This document shows positions 1-10,954 of a stretch of 64,000 bases of DNA, piece by piece. The position numbers were made by a program, and so were the translations under genes. The notes under the pieces are model-generated. The model made no database searches. It was not told the origin of the DNA and was given only the letters and a program-made list of their open reading frames with translations. The stretch spans positions 1,225,345,312 through 1,225,409,311 of the forward strand of contig CM066031.1 in the NCBI GenBank assembly GCA_033557465.1, read 5' to 3'. Position 1 is the first letter of the stretch. Each line of letters begins with the position of its first letter. Source of the stretch: Ichthyophis bannanicus. Its lineage: Eukaryota > Chordata > Amphibia > Gymnophiona > Ichthyophiidae.

Positions 1-857
1 TTGGCATTCCATTAGCGGAGGAAAAGACGGTAGGGCCAGTGACGTGCCTCTCCTTTTTGGGGATAGGGATAGACTCTGTGGATATGGTGGTGCACTTACC
101 TGTGGAGAAAGTTGAACGGCTAAAAGGTTTGGTTGCGGCGGTGGGGTCTTCTGCTAAGGTCACGCTCAGGGACTTGCAGTCTTTGGTGGGTCATCTTAAT
201 TTTGCCTGTAGAGTTATCCCCATGGGGCGTCCCTTCGCACAGCGATTGTCGTTGGCTATGGTAGGGGCTCGGCGGCCTTATCATCATATTCATGTATCCG
301 TTGGGATGTGAGAGGACTTGCGGGTTTGGCATTCGTTCTTATCTGAGTTCAACAGCTGCACGGTGGTGCAGTTACCCGAAATGTCAAATGCAGATTTGCA
401 GCTGTTTTCTGATGCGGCGTGTAGTTCTGGTTTTGGCATATATTGTCAGGGGTTGTGGTCTGCGGAAGCTTGGCCGTCTGCATGGACAGTTTCCGGGTTG
501 ACCTCTAACGTAGCATTTTTGGAATTGCTTCCCATTGTTGTGGCCCTTTGGGTGTGGCCTGAGCAGTTGTGGAAAAGGAGGGTCGTGTTTTGGAGCGACA
601 ATGCGGCGGTGGTGGAAATAATTAATAGGCATTCTCCTAAGTGCCCGTGGGTGGCTGCGCTGATGAGAGTTTTTATGTTAGCTTGTCTGTGTCTCAATGT
701 GATGGCCAGGACGCGTCATGTGCCAGGCATTCAGAACTCAATTGCGGATGCTTTGTCCCATTTTCAGTGGTCACAGTTTCGTCTGTTGGCCCCAGGGGCA
801 GAAGAGGAAGCATCGGCGGTGCTGGATCATCTTTGGCAAATTGGGACCCTGGAGTGA
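1..857 (+). pseudogene. Ngaro reverse transcriptase C-terminus and RNase H
   Basis: The frame is open from about 39 to 857 except for one in-frame TGA at 309-311. Before the stop the protein matches the connection region after the RT palm (FLGIGIDS near the start, then KVTLRDLQSLVGHLNFACR). After it comes an RNase H fold with LQLFSDAACSSGFG, FLELLPIVVALWVW, VFWSDNAAVVEIINRHS and RHVPGIQNSIADALSHFQW; the acidic residues of the SDAA, LEL and SDN blocks are kept. The domain copies element RNA into DNA and removes the template. The RT catalytic box lies before the window. The recombinase frame begins at the end of this ORF. Confidence 0.85.
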
Positions 858-1741
858 TGGCGTTGTTGCGTTCATCGGTGGCAGAAGGGACATGGACATT
901 GTATCTGCGGGGATACGCCAAGGTGTGTGAGTTTTTGAAGGAGAGGGGTTGGGGTGATGGAGAGTGGATGATAGGATGCTGGGTTTGTTTGTCGCGCAGG
1001 CCAAAGGTGAAGGCTGGTCTAGGTCGGCAGTCCTTTCGGCGTTAGCTGGCTTTTCATTTTTCTGTAAGGCTGCAGGTTGCGGCAATCCCAGGGTTTCCTT
1101 TTTAATGCGGCGCCTGTTGATGGGGTGGGCAAAAGAGCGCCCCAAGGTGCAAGATTGGCGTCACCCAGTGTCGCACAAGTTGCTGGTGCAGATCTGGGAG
1201 GTGATGCCTGGGATAGCGGTCTCTGACTTTGAGTCCGTGTTGTTTAGGGCCCTGTTCGTCACTGCCTTTTTTGGGGCATTTTGCATTTGCGAGCTGGTGC
1301 CCCGCTCCAAAAAACGAGAGGCATTTGGGGGATTGGAGCTCAAGCATGTTGTGCTAACAGCGACGCAAGTGCGGTTTTTCTCCCTCAGTCAAAAACTGAC
1401 CAGTTGTGGAAAGGAGGGTGGGTGGTGCTAAAAGCAATCCCTGCGTTGTGCTCCTGCCCGGTGCAGAATTTGACTTTGTATTTGAGCCGGCAGCCGAGGG
1501 TACCGGGCTACTTCTTCGTGCACGAAGATGGGAAGCTTGTGACCCAGTTCCAGTTTACTGCGGTGCTTCATTTAGCTGTCTGGCAGATTGACTGTGATGA
1601 GACGCAGTTTGCATCGCATTCTTTCCGGACTGGGGCTGCTACTAGTGCGGCAGTGGCTGGGCTCGAAGAGAATGTGATTCAGCAGATTGGCAGGTGGCGC
1701 TCTGGTGCATACGCGGGTTATGTTCGCCCAGAAAAGTTGTG
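858..1741 (+). pseudogene. Ngaro tyrosine recombinase (broken)
   Basis: Homology passes through three frames, with shifts near 965 and 1385. The N-terminal SAM-like part contains SSVAEGTWTLYLRGYAKVCEFL. The catalytic part contains FFGAFCICELV, then YFFVHEDGKL, HSFRTGAATSAA (the HxxR block) and the terminal SGAYAGYVRPE with the presumed nucleophilic tyrosine. In related elements the first block reads GAFR-SEL, so the first catalytic arginine appears to be cysteine here. This enzyme class integrates a circular DNA intermediate, which explains the lack of an integrase domain. Frameshifts plus the lost arginine make it inactive. Confidence 0.82.
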
Positions 1742-1865
1742 AGTTGCTCTGGTTGGGGGCTTCCTGTATTGGGAATGTGGGAGGGGGTGGACGTTAATGA
1801 TTTTGTTCATTTTACAGGATCTCCAGCAGGTGGCAGTCCGAGGAGTGTGACTACAGGTGGCGTCC

Positions 1866-2453
1866 ATGGCGGTGAGTGGTGGCTCAAAAGGTCATTCCTT
1901 CGTGTACTGGGCAGAACACCACGCCATCTCACGTCCTCTCGGAGTGCCTCTAGGCCTGGCGACCTGCAACATGCGGCTGATATGGATGAGCGAGCGTGGC
2001 ATGCGATGGTGGCAGCTCCTTCCATTTGTGCAGCAGAGGGCCGGACAGCGACAACCGTTGGGGCTGCTGATTCACCTGGATGGCAATGATCTTTCTAGCT
2101 GGTCTTGCAGACAGCTCATTCGTGCAGTCCAGAGAGACATTGGTTTGATGCGGGAGTTGTTGCCGGGAGTGGCGATCGTCTGGTCAGATATCATTCCTCG
2201 CCCTGCCTGCCAATTTCAGCGTTGTTGGACTCGAGGCCTGATTAAGATCAACAGGCAGATTGGGCGATGGGTGCAGCAGACCGGTGGTGTGCAGGTGCAG
2301 CATCCTTGGGTGGATGTGAATTGTGCGGGTTTATATCACATGGATGGAGTGTACCTCTCTCCAGTGGGAGAAGATTTATTGATAAATGACTGGCAGGAGG
2401 CAATGGAGGAGTGGTTGGTCGCAGCTTTGTTGGTGGGAGCAGCACAAGGATAG
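1866..2453 (+). CDS. SGNH/GDSL hydrolase-like ORF of the Ngaro element
   Basis: This open frame of about 195 codons follows the recombinase after about 120 bp of non-coding DNA. GHSFVYWA near the N-terminus fits SGNH block I (catalytic Ser). LLIHLDGNDLSSW around residue 70 fits block III (GxND), with an Asp where Gly is usual. MDGVYLSPVGEDLL near the C-terminus fits block V (DxxH), but the expected His is Tyr. Ngaro and some DIRS-like elements are known to carry such a hydrolase; its role in their life cycle is unsettled. The frame is intact, but the missing His argues against activity. The ATG at 1866 is chosen because similarity begins just after it. Confidence 0.7.
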   Translation: MAVSGGSKGHSFVYWAEHHAISRPLGVPLGLATCNMRLIWMSERGMRWWQLLPFVQQRAGQRQPLGLLIHLDGNDLSSWSCRQLIRAVQRDIGLMRELLPGVAIVWSDIIPRPACQFQRCWTRGLIKINRQIGRWVQQTGGVQVQHPWVDVNCAGLYHMDGVYLSPVGEDLLINDWQEAMEEWLVAALLVGAAQG

Positions 2454-2477
2454 GCAGGCTACCTTGTGCCGGTGACG

Positions 2478-2918
2478 GGGTATAAAGCTAGTACTCGCTG
2501 AGACAGCGGGGCTTAAACAGATTAAGGCGCATTGGGGGGAGCGAAGGGCTCCCCAGGGTGGGGTGAGACATCTTAGTTGGGGGTCTCTGCCTGGTGCAGG
2601 GGAGTGGGGGCCGGCCTTTGCTACTAACATGGCAAGGCAGGCGGCGAGGTTGGGGGGGGGGGGAGGATGATGCACCACCTTGCTAATAATATGGGGGGTG
2701 TGGGGCATCGTCCGGAATGGGGGGCGGGGTTATGTTTGAGATGTTTATAAATGTTTGGGCCCGTGTTGTGGGCCGGTGTTTATAGCTGGATAATAAAGCT
2801 GCGACCAATGTTGTTCCAGAATTGGTGTGCATGTCTTTTGTTATGGAATGGGGTGGAGTCATGGTGTTAAGGTTTGCAGGGGCTGTAAAGGTGTTACACT
2901 TAGGGTGAAGAGAGGGTT
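2478..2918 (+). repeat. Ngaro split direct repeat, first copy (B1-like)
   Basis: About 440 bp, nearly identical to 3223-3659. Both open with TATAAAGCTAG followed by CTCG and close around GTGTTACACTTAGGG. Small differences are single bases and the length of a G-run (12 G at 2652-2663). An ATTTATAA-type stretch and an AATAAA (about 2790) lie in the second half and could serve polyadenylation. Confidence 0.85.
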
Positions 2919-3222
2919 GGTATGATCAAGGTCGCAGGGCCGGGTCCCGAGGCCACCAATAACCGGGTTCCTGGGACCCGGTCCTCGGCCTCATGCTCAG
3001 CACGTGGGGGGGGGGGGGAGTAGGGAGCACAGGCATCATTTGAAATCGCCCGTCAGATGATTGGGGTGATTTCATTGGCTATGGTGTGGTGGACGGGGCC
3101 AGCGGAGCCTGCTGGGAACCGCGGAGAGCGGTTCTCTGGCAGTTTAGCAGGTGGCAGCGGCAAGTCCCTCCTGCCCTCCCTGTCTTGTGGTGCTATGTAC
3201 GAGGGGTTGTTGCAGCTGGGGG

Positions 3223-3659
3223 GGGTATAAAGCTAGCACTCGCCGAGACGGCAGGGTTTAAACAGATTAAGGCGCATTGGGGGGAGCGAAGGGCTCTCCA
3301 GGGTGGGGCGAGACATCTCGGTTGGGGGTCTCTGCCCGGTCTAGGGTAGTGGGGGCCGGCCTTTGCTACTAACATGGCAAGGCAGGCGGCAGGGTTGGGG
3401 GGAGGATGATGCACCACCTTGCTAATAATATCGTGGGTGGGAGGCATCGTCCGGAATGGGGGGGCGGGGTTATGTTTGAGATGTTTATAAATGTTTGGGC
3501 CCGGGTTGTGGGCCGGTGCTTATATCTGGATAATAAAGCTGCGACCAAGGTTGTTCCAGAATTGCTGTGCATGTCTTTTGTTATGGAAGGGGGTGGGGGT
3601 CATGGTGTTAAGGTTTGCAGGGGCTGTAAAGGTGTTACACTTAGGGTGGGGAGAGGGGC
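3223..3659 (+). repeat. Ngaro split direct repeat, second copy (B2-like)
   Basis: Direct copy of 2478-2918, starting with the same TATAAAGCTAG and ending around ACACTTAGGG. The offset is 745 bp at the start and 741 bp at the end. The unique block 2919-3222, with a 13-G run at 3006-3018, would correspond to A2. Confidence 0.85.
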
Positions 3660-4364
3660 CTCCAGGATACCCTGGTTATTGAATATGCAATCTATGTTCT
3701 TTTTCTCGCCCTCCCACTTATATCCCCTCCCAGGAGAGACTCCTCTAACTACAAGTCAAGTATGAGCACTGTGGAACACTATCAGCGCTGTACCAAGCTA
3801 TAACTGCGCCCTGTGCAATTTGTGAAACTGGTACCCCCCATGACAGACTTTTATCAGTTACATATTTTATTTATTTAAAGGCATTTCTATGCTGCTTATT
3901 AAAATCTAAGAGGCTTACAAAATAACATTCATAACAATAAATTAGACAATAACAAACTGAAATCATCATAAAACAAAAAAAAATGGTTGTATTAGACAAT
4001 AGGTCTGTATAAAGTTGACTAAAGTCATGAGTCTAATGCAACCCACAGTCAACTTTAGTCAACTTTATACAGGTCTATTGTCTAATGCAACCATGTAAAA
4101 ACACTATCTACATGGAGCTGTTGTAACTAACGTAGGTGTCATCTTGATACAAAATCTAGCTTAAATTTAAATTTAGCAAAATGTGACTTCACTATCCATA
4201 AAGGCAAAATTAATAAGTAGAAAACTAGTCTTTGGTAAATATTTAGTATAATATTATAGGGTTTTAAACCAAAGTTCACCAACCAAACTAATAAAGAAGA
4301 ACTGGAGCACAAATCCAATCGAAAACTCAATTATTTCAAAATTACTTTCCTTGCTTTTTGCACA
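3660..4364. other. Interval with LINE/SINE tail and a palindrome
   Basis: No gene. 3856-3975 reads as the minus-strand 3' tail of a retroposon (TTTATTTATTTAAAGGC, then TAAGAGGCTTACA), the inverse of tails seen at 6480-6560 and 37690-37780. 3983-4094 is a separate palindrome. The remainder is AT-rich with nothing recognised. Confidence 0.5.
3983..4094. repeat. 112-bp near-perfect palindrome, MITE-like
   Basis: The left arm starts ATGGTTGTATTAGACAATAG and the right arm ends with its inverse (CTATTGTCTAATGCAACCAT). Arms of about 43 bp include GTATAAAGTTGACTAAAGT and its complement. About 26 bp separates the arms and itself repeats AGTCTAATGCAACC. No transposase or clear target duplication is seen, so the superfamily is open. 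Confidence 0.75.
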
Positions 4365-4772
4365 TCAATGACACTCTCAGGGATTGTGCAACCAAATATT
4401 GATGAAGGGTGCCATTAATCCTGTCATATTTTGTTTTTTTTCCTCATGGATTGCTGAGTCTTAGGTTGCACAGACATCTTTTTTTATTTGTATACCTTTT
4501 GAATATGCTATTGAAGTGTTGTGATGACGTGCAGTTGGAATGTTTCCAATTTATTTTTCAAGACGCTGTGCACGGCCTGGTTAGAACGCAGGGGTGCCAA
4601 TAATGTTAACCACAACTGTAGGTATTGAATATATTATGGGGTTTTTTCTTACTGGGATTTTTGTTATTTCACAAAGTGTCTGGTGGTAGAGAGGGTCTGT
4701 CATGTTCCTGTGGCGATGCCAGAATTTGAATATTCTGTACTGAATGGCGAGTAGTAAGATTCCATGTTTTTG
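4365..4772 (+). repeat. Left arm of inverted duplication: Tc1 3' end plus flank
   Basis: 4365-4618 is the terminal part of a Tc1-like element, ending GTTAACCACAACTG before the TA target site at 4619-4620. 4621-4772 is flanking DNA containing GTCTGGTGGTAGAGAGGG. The whole block recurs in inverse orientation at 6719-7083, Tc1 end and flank alike. This is therefore one duplicated segment, not two independent insertions. Confidence 0.8.
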
Positions 4773-5984
4773 GGTCTTGGGTTGTTTTTTTGTTGTTGTT
4801 GTTGTTTTTTTAAGACTGCTACATTAGTCTTTCAGCTCAGTGAAATGCATAAAATAAAATTTCCAATCCCTATTAAAAAGCAATGAAGGGTCCTGAATAC
4901 ATCCCAAAACATAATCACCAAAATGTGCCCGTTACTTGGTTCTTGGGCAAAATATTTGAATACAGGCCATGACTATTCCTGACTGATATCCAAAACCCAG
5001 ACCTAACTGGCTTTGCCTTTGGCAAATACTACTTATGCATACCCTTGTTTTGTGTTCAGTACAATACAGTGCCCTTGGAAATATCACGAAGCAGTCCGCT
5101 GGCCCCAATTAGGGGACAGTTATCTATCCTGGCCCGAGGGTACTGCAACAGGAAGCAAGGGACTTCTTGCTATCATCTGTTCTTCAAATAGATATTTATT
5201 AAGCTGCCCTGCAACAGGAAGCCAAAATGGGACTTATCTGTTCTTTAAATAGACATTTTTTAAGCTGCCCTTTTATCTCACTCCATGTCCTATACTTGAA
5301 GGCAAGACCCAAAGCAACTGAATGTCACAAATATAATCCAAGACCCAAAAACATTGAATCCACTGCTGAACAGGGACAGCTGTTAGCTATAAAACACACT
5401 ATTAGAAAAATATACCTAAAGCTCGGAAAAAAAAAAAAGTTCAATTTTTACATTACAATTATTATACTCCTTCAGAAATGGATGGCCACATCCAAGGCGT
5501 CTCCTGCATTTTAAGATAGATTTCTCAGCAACTAGAGTTGCAAACAGCAATCTACATAAAACCCTGTAACAATTTACAGAAAACATTCAAAATGGGGAGA
5601 GGAAGGATGTGATTAAAACTAATCAATATGTTTACATCAAAACCAGCATATGATACTACAAATCATTTAGTTTCAATCTGAGGAATGAGCCTTCTCCCAA
5701 GATAATTCTATATCCACTGCAGAACTGGCGCAGAATTTACCAATTTTCCCCACTTTAATTTTTGTTATGCTGCTCACAGTCAGCAGGAGCAGCCACCATG
5801 TTGCACAGAGCCAGTGAGAGCAAGAGAAACCACTATGCTGAAGGTCAACAGAAAGAACCAATTCACATGAGCACAGAGATCCAAAAGAGACAATGTAACA
5901 ACATGGGAAGCTGTTAACCATGCAAAACTCTCATATACCATACTACTACTACTACTACTACATCATAATACTCTCATATTACCT

Positions 5985-6560
5985 AAGGCTAGCACGAAGT
6001 GTTCTCAATTCACTAGATCCAGAGCCATCTCCTTCTTTGCTCCATCCTGCTGGAACGCACTACCAGCAACTATCAGAACCATCAGTGAACTCTCCCAATT
6101 TAGGAAGGCACTGAAACGGCACCTCTTTCTTCATCACTACGATGATGCAGTCTTCTCCCCACACTCACCCACTCTCACATCTCAATGCAGCACCTCAAAC
6201 TCATGCACGTCACATTCCCAGACTGATCACTCGCAATCACACCTTCCCCTCCAACCACCATGAGAAACTTATGCAGTGCCGCATAACTCATTATATTGTT
6301 GCATAAAGTAGACTGTATTTATTCATCGTGTCTCCTTGTTAAGGGACTGGTTATTTATACCCTATTTTACCTGTTATACCTGCTTAATGCATACCCAAGT
6401 TTAATTTTCCTGTTTAATGTATACCCAAGTTATTATACCTGTTTCACTGTAAGCACAAATCACGAAATTGAGATGTGCAACTCTTATGTTCATTGTAAAC
6501 CGCACTGATGTCTAATAGCGCGGTATAAAAGAGACTGCAAATAAATAAATAAATAAAACA
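5985..6560 (+). mobile_element. L2 LINE 3' end with AAAT tail
   Basis: Around 6010-6130 the translation gives an L2-type RT C-terminus: ...FFAPSCWNALPATIRTISEL then FRKALKRHLFLHHY. This is followed by an untranslated region with TTGTAAACCGCACTGATG and GCGCGGTATAAAAG, then an AAATAAATAAATA tail at 6540-6557. The rest of the LINE is missing (5' truncation). An ACT-trinucleotide run lies just upstream at 5940-5961. Confidence 0.7.
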
Positions 6561-6718
6561 AAACAAGCTAGCTCACAGGAGGCTGCAAAATGAAGCAGTC
6601 AAAAAAGCCAAGAGGAGGAGGAGGCACTGAGCAATAAATACTGCTCTTAGCATGCACTCAAAAGAGGAAAGCTGGAAGGCAGAAGAGAGAACAAAGAGGA
6701 ACTAGGATATTTCCTCTT

Positions 6719-7083
6719 ACTACTCGCCATTCAATACATAATATTCAAATTCTGGCATCACCACAGGAACATGACAGACCCTCTCTACCACCAGACACTT
6801 TGTGAAATAACAAAAACCCCAGTAAGAAAAAAAACCATAATATACTCAACACCTACAGTTGTGGTTAACATTATTGGCACGCTAGGTTGTGTACAGTGTC
6901 TTGAAAAATAAATTGGAAATATTTCAACTGTATGTCATCGTAATATTTTAATAGTATATTCAAAAGGTATACAACCAAAAAAGATGTCTGTGCAACTTAA
7001 GACTTTGTAATTTATGAGGAAAAAAACAAAAATGTGACAGGATTAATAGCACCCTCCATTAATATTTGGTTGCACAATCCTTG
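6719..7083 (-). repeat. Right arm of inverted duplication: flank plus Tc1 3' end
   Basis: Reverse complement of 4365-4772. 6719-6853 matches the flank and 6856-7083 matches the Tc1 terminus. The 1.9 kb between the arms holds an L2 3' end and an ACT-repeat. Differences are mostly single bases and small indels. Confidence 0.8.
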
Positions 7084-8250
7084 GCAGTGATGACAGCTTC
7101 CAAACATTTCTTGTAGCCATCGATAAGTTTTGTACATCTGTCTGATGGAAGTTTCCCCCACTCTTCAACTGTGATTTGTTCCAGTTCATGAATGTTTCCA
7201 GGATTCCTTTTATCAATGGCAGATTTCAGCTCTTTCCAAAGGTTCTCAATTGGTTTGAGATCAGGACTCACTGCTGGCCAGTTTAAAACAGTCCATTTTT
7301 TCCTTTTTAACCATTCTTTTGGGTGTATGTTTTGGGTCATTGTCCTGCTAGTGGACCCATGACTTTCGATCCAGACCCATTTTTCTGATACTAGGTAGCA
7401 TGTGTTACTCCAAAATACCTTGGTAGTCCTCCATGATTACTTTAATACGTTCCAGACCTCCAATTCCTGAGGCAGCAAAACAGCCCCATAACATTATGAA
7501 CCTCCACCATATTTAACTGTATGAAGGGTATTTTATTCCTTTTAAGCTTCATTTCTTTGCCTGTAAATGTATCATTGGTCTACATTGCCAAAGTGCTCAA
7601 GTTTGGTTTCATCTGCCCACAGAACATGTTCCCAGAAGTACTGTGGTTTCTCAAAGTGGGTTTGGGCAATGATCAGGTGTGCCTTTTTATGTCTGTCTTT
7701 GAGCAGTAGGGTCTTCCTTGGCCTTCACCATGAAGTCCTCCTTTGTTTAGTGTGCGGCATATGGTGTGGGTTGAAACCACCACTCTAAATTGTTTCAGGT
7801 CAGCCTTATGTTCTTTGGATGTTATATATGGTGTTTTTCTAATAGTTTGCACTACCCTTCGAAGACTTCTTGAATGAATTTTCCTCTTCCCACCATGTCA
7901 CAGTTCCATGAGCAGAAAATTTGTTAACATTGCAAACTGTAGGCACAGGAATCCCAAGGTCTTCGGAGATAACCTTATAACAACTTTGAAGTTTGATGTT
8001 TGGTGATAATGGCTTTACTGGCAGTCTCAGGCAGCTCTCTTGTCTTCACCAATGTGAAAATGGAACAGGGAGTGAATGTGGCCATTGTAAACATTAGAGC
8101 TATCTGTTCACTGGTTGATTCAAATCATGTGAGTACTGACAAATGATTGCCGGTGTGTCTAATTTTACTGCAACGGAAAGGTGCTTCTTCAGTTCAAACT
8201 GATTTGAATTGTTTATAAGGGGTGCCAGTTCTCATGTCCTCATTGTCTAA
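6856..8250 (-). mobile_element. Tc1-like DNA transposon, degenerate
   Basis: The minus-strand 3' terminus is sharp: CAGTTGTGGTTAACATTATT beginning at 6856 next to a TA. Transposase homology runs from there to about 8050. 7059-7340 encodes the C-terminus (PAVSPDLKPIENLWKELKSA, with the DD34E glutamate in the IENLW block). Upstream, in broken frames, are the [16 protein letters not shown] block near 7460-7520 and a DN-PKH-like block near 7330. The far end near 8250 is eroded and I cannot point to its terminal repeat. The two-part copy at 26770-33520 is the same family. Confidence 0.8.
7059..7340 (-). pseudogene. Tc1 transposase C-terminal fragment
   Basis: The 93-residue open stretch covers the C-terminal third of a Tc1 transposase: QNIHPKEWLKRKKW, SPDLKPIENLWKELK, then NIHELEQITVEEW and IDGYKKCLEAVI. 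The catalytic Glu is present. N-terminal DNA-binding and first-Asp regions lie at 7340-8050 and are disrupted by frameshifts. Intact proteins of the family are about 340 residues. Confidence 0.85.
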
Positions 8251-8339
8251 ATATAAAGCACAAAGTAATCACCACATTTATAGCCTCAATTTAAGGTGAA
8301 AACCTACCAAAACCATACCACCAATGCCTATCTAAATAG

Positions 8340-9450
8340 ACCTCATTCTAACAATTTTTTGTCCGATTACCTACCGTGAGAGGTCACCCTATCTCATGGT
8401 AGGTTCTCCTTTTAATCAGCCTTAAATGCTCAAAAATCACTTAAACTTGCAATAATACAATTCCCACAAGACACCAATTCAAAAAATGTCAAGTTGCCAT
8501 ATGAACTGGCATATCTTAACGATTACAAATCTTCTATAGTGGTGTTTAAAAGCTCCTGTTAATGTTGCCAATTGCTGCAAAAATGATGAAATCCTTACAC
8601 AGCTTCAGTCAAAAACCATTTTGTCAAAATTACTTTGCGGATGTCGTACATATTGTCATCCCAAATCTCAATCTTGATTGGGTACTGCAACACAACGCCA
8701 TGCTTCAAGCTCTTCTTCAAGCAATGTAGCCCAATCATACTTCCCCTTCCTGTTTTATACCCTCCATGATGATTAAACAGCAATCGGTTGGAATCAAATG
8801 ATTTAGGCGTGCATTTAAAAACTAAACCTTTTGCAAAGAGGCAATCATCAATGCAAAGACTACCATTCAATGTCAGAGTTAAGACCATGAGGAGTCCTTG
8901 ACTTCAGTTTAAAAATCCATACGTTGTTCTTTGTAGTGCAATTTGGAAGCCCATTCCTCCCACGTAAACTGCAGGGGACTGATTTCAATCACCAACCACC
9001 TCAGATCTTCAAAACAGTGCCATAATTGGAGACAATGTGAAACCATTGGAGCAGTCACAACTTGAGAATTAAGGCGTGAATGATGTTCTTGTAAACGTTT
9101 TTTTAATAGGTCGAGAAGTCCTACCTACATACTTGAGCTGACAGGGGCAAAAGATGAGATATACCACAGAAGAGAATAGACAAGAAGTCCTATGATATAA
9201 TTGATAGGTGACACCTGATTGTAAATCAATCCACTGCTCTCCTTCAATAGTACTCCCACAGAAATCACAAAAGCCACAAGCATAATGCCCCCGACCCTGG
9301 GGACCCATTTCTTCCCTTGCAGAGGAAGTTGTAATGATCAAATCACTAATGTTAGATCCCCTCCGGTAGGCCATCATAAGAGGCCGCTGGAAGTAACTGT
9401 GGAGAGACAAAATGAACCAATGATGTTTTAAAATACGAGCCACTTCCGTA
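8340..9450 (-). mobile_element. Penelope-like element (PLE), 3' region with GIY-YIG endonuclease
   Basis: On the minus strand 9443-9069 encodes a PLE C-terminus: a basic AYRRGSNISDLII lead-in, a Cys-rich linker (ACGFCDFCGS), then VVYLIFCPCQLKYVGRTSRP, the GIY-YIG core, with VVY in place of GIY. Broken frames continue to about 8850 with VSHCLQLWHCFEDL, KLHYKEQRMDF and TPHGLNSDIEW, which fit the end of vertebrate PLE proteins. 8340-8850 would be the 3'UTR. The RT domain is missing upstream of 9450. The enzyme nicks target DNA for reverse transcription. Confidence 0.75.
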
Positions 9451-9639
9451 GTGTTCGCCAGTCTTCAAGAGCTGGTTGTGGCTGAGATCAGCACCATCTG
9501 CTCACGGTGATCCCATCCCCCATGAGCAAAATCGCAGCAGACACCAACGCTGTCTGCCTGTGCTCTGAACCCCAAGCACCGATTTTTTTAGTTGTCATGG
9601 AGACCTAGCACAAGGAGCTTGTAGAGCCCTGCATTAGGT

Positions 9640-9990
9640 TACTCCTGTACGCCAACATGCACTTCTTATGAATAGGTTGGATTACTGCAAAGCTCTGTGA
9701 AGAGTAGTGACAAACTGTGGCTGGTTCAGTATTCAGCTGCCCAGCTTATTTCAGGTTTTAACTAGAAAGCGCAGGTAAGCTCTATACTTAAGAGTCTACA
9801 CTGGCTCCGAGTAGAGGTGTGGTCAAATTGAAGGCCCTATCTTTAACCTTCAAAGCCTTAAATAGTTTTGGCTCAGTCAAGCAGCAGGGGAGGAATATGA
9901 ACCCTTAGGTCCATGAACAAGAATGGAAACTAACTAGATCCCATCTACATGCCTTTCTCTGCTTTGTGCCAAAGCTCTTGAATGCAATTA
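9640..9990 (+). mobile_element. L2-like RT C-terminal fragment
   Basis: Fragmentary frames read like the L2 RT C-terminus: MNRLDYCKAL, QYSAAQLISGF, SLHWLRVE, and LSLTFKALNSF. Several indels separate these pieces. No tail or start is recognisable. It probably belongs to an old L2 copy. Confidence 0.5.
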
Positions 9991-10429
9991 CAAAAGGAAG
10001 CAAAAACAAAAAAGGAATAGTTGGTTTATAGGGGAAGAACTAAAGACATGGATTTTTTTTAGGCACGTTTCATTAAGGCATAGTGTCTATTGCTGAGGGT
10101 TCAGATGGCGAGGACATTGTCTGTATGTATGTTTGTTTGCGCATGTGCAAGCCAAACGCCACAGTTCAGAAAACCTGTTGCTGTGAAAAAAGCCTGAATG
10201 GTAGGGCCCACGGGGAGTTCAGTCTCATCTCCCTGTCTTAAGTCTCGCAAGACTTGAAACCAGAACATCCTGCATGCACAGTTCCATGATTCAGAGGGCT
10301 AAGTATAGTGAAAGGGGTTATAAAAAAACAAAACAAAATTCATTGTGTGTTGTTAAAGACTTTTTGTTTAAGACAAATGGTTAAAAAAATTGATAATAAA
10401 CATATGAATCGTTCTTCACCTCCCTTAAA

Positions 10430-10945
10430 ACAGCAAAGATCTTAAGAAACACTGGGATAGATTTGCTTTACATACTTGTTTTGGGGGGAAATTGTTAAGT
10501 ATTGCATATTCTAGATCCTAAAATGTTAGAGAAGCATTTTCTTTCACATTTATCACAAATGGGACAAGTTCAAGTGCCCACCATTTAATTGTACATGTTG
10601 ACATATGGAATCATCATCTAGATGAAAAGGTTTACTAATATGAGTGATGGGCAAGGTTATCCTTGGAGATTTTTTTACCAACTCTGCATCAATATACAAA
10701 ATATGCCTGTGGGACAAACCAAGAGAGTGTTTTTTCTCCCAGTGTCAGAGCATCGGAGTGGTCCAACACAAAAGAGCATAAGCGGTTATGTTTCTCATGG
10801 TTTGCCACAAGAACATTTTTTTATTTTCTGTAAGACATTGATCAGGTTCCTTTGGCAAGAGGAGGCATTCGAGTGAAGTTGTTATGACTACAGCAACAAT
10901 ACACTTTCCATGTAAATACTTTGAAGTCAAATGGATTGACCTCTA
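10430..10945 (+). mobile_element. Degenerate Penelope-like C-terminal fragment
   Basis: Broken plus-strand frames contain MPVGQTKRVFF, SEHRSG, VVQHKRA, a SGSFGKRRHS stretch and KYFEVKWIDL. Their order matches a GIY-YIG domain followed by the C-terminus of a vertebrate PLE. The upstream part (10430-10600, with GCATATTCTAGATCC) is shared with 33960-34210. Reading frames are too damaged to be more precise. Confidence 0.45.
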
Positions 10946-10954
10946 GCATTTTTG

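Larger units (their letters stand above)
1..3659 (+). mobile_element. Ngaro-type tyrosine-recombinase retroelement, 3' portion
   Basis: The left edge cuts into an Ngaro (DIRS-superfamily) retroelement. Order on the plus strand: end of reverse transcriptase with RNase H, tyrosine recombinase, an SGNH hydrolase-like ORF, then two near-identical direct repeats (2478-2918 and 3223-3659) around a unique 304-bp block. That is the expected 3' layout of Ngaro elements, which end in split direct repeats (B1-A2-B2) and not in LTRs. The 5' repeat and gag lie outside the window. Every ORF is interrupted, so this copy is dead. The 3' boundary is placed where the second repeat loses similarity to the first. 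Confidence 0.85.
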
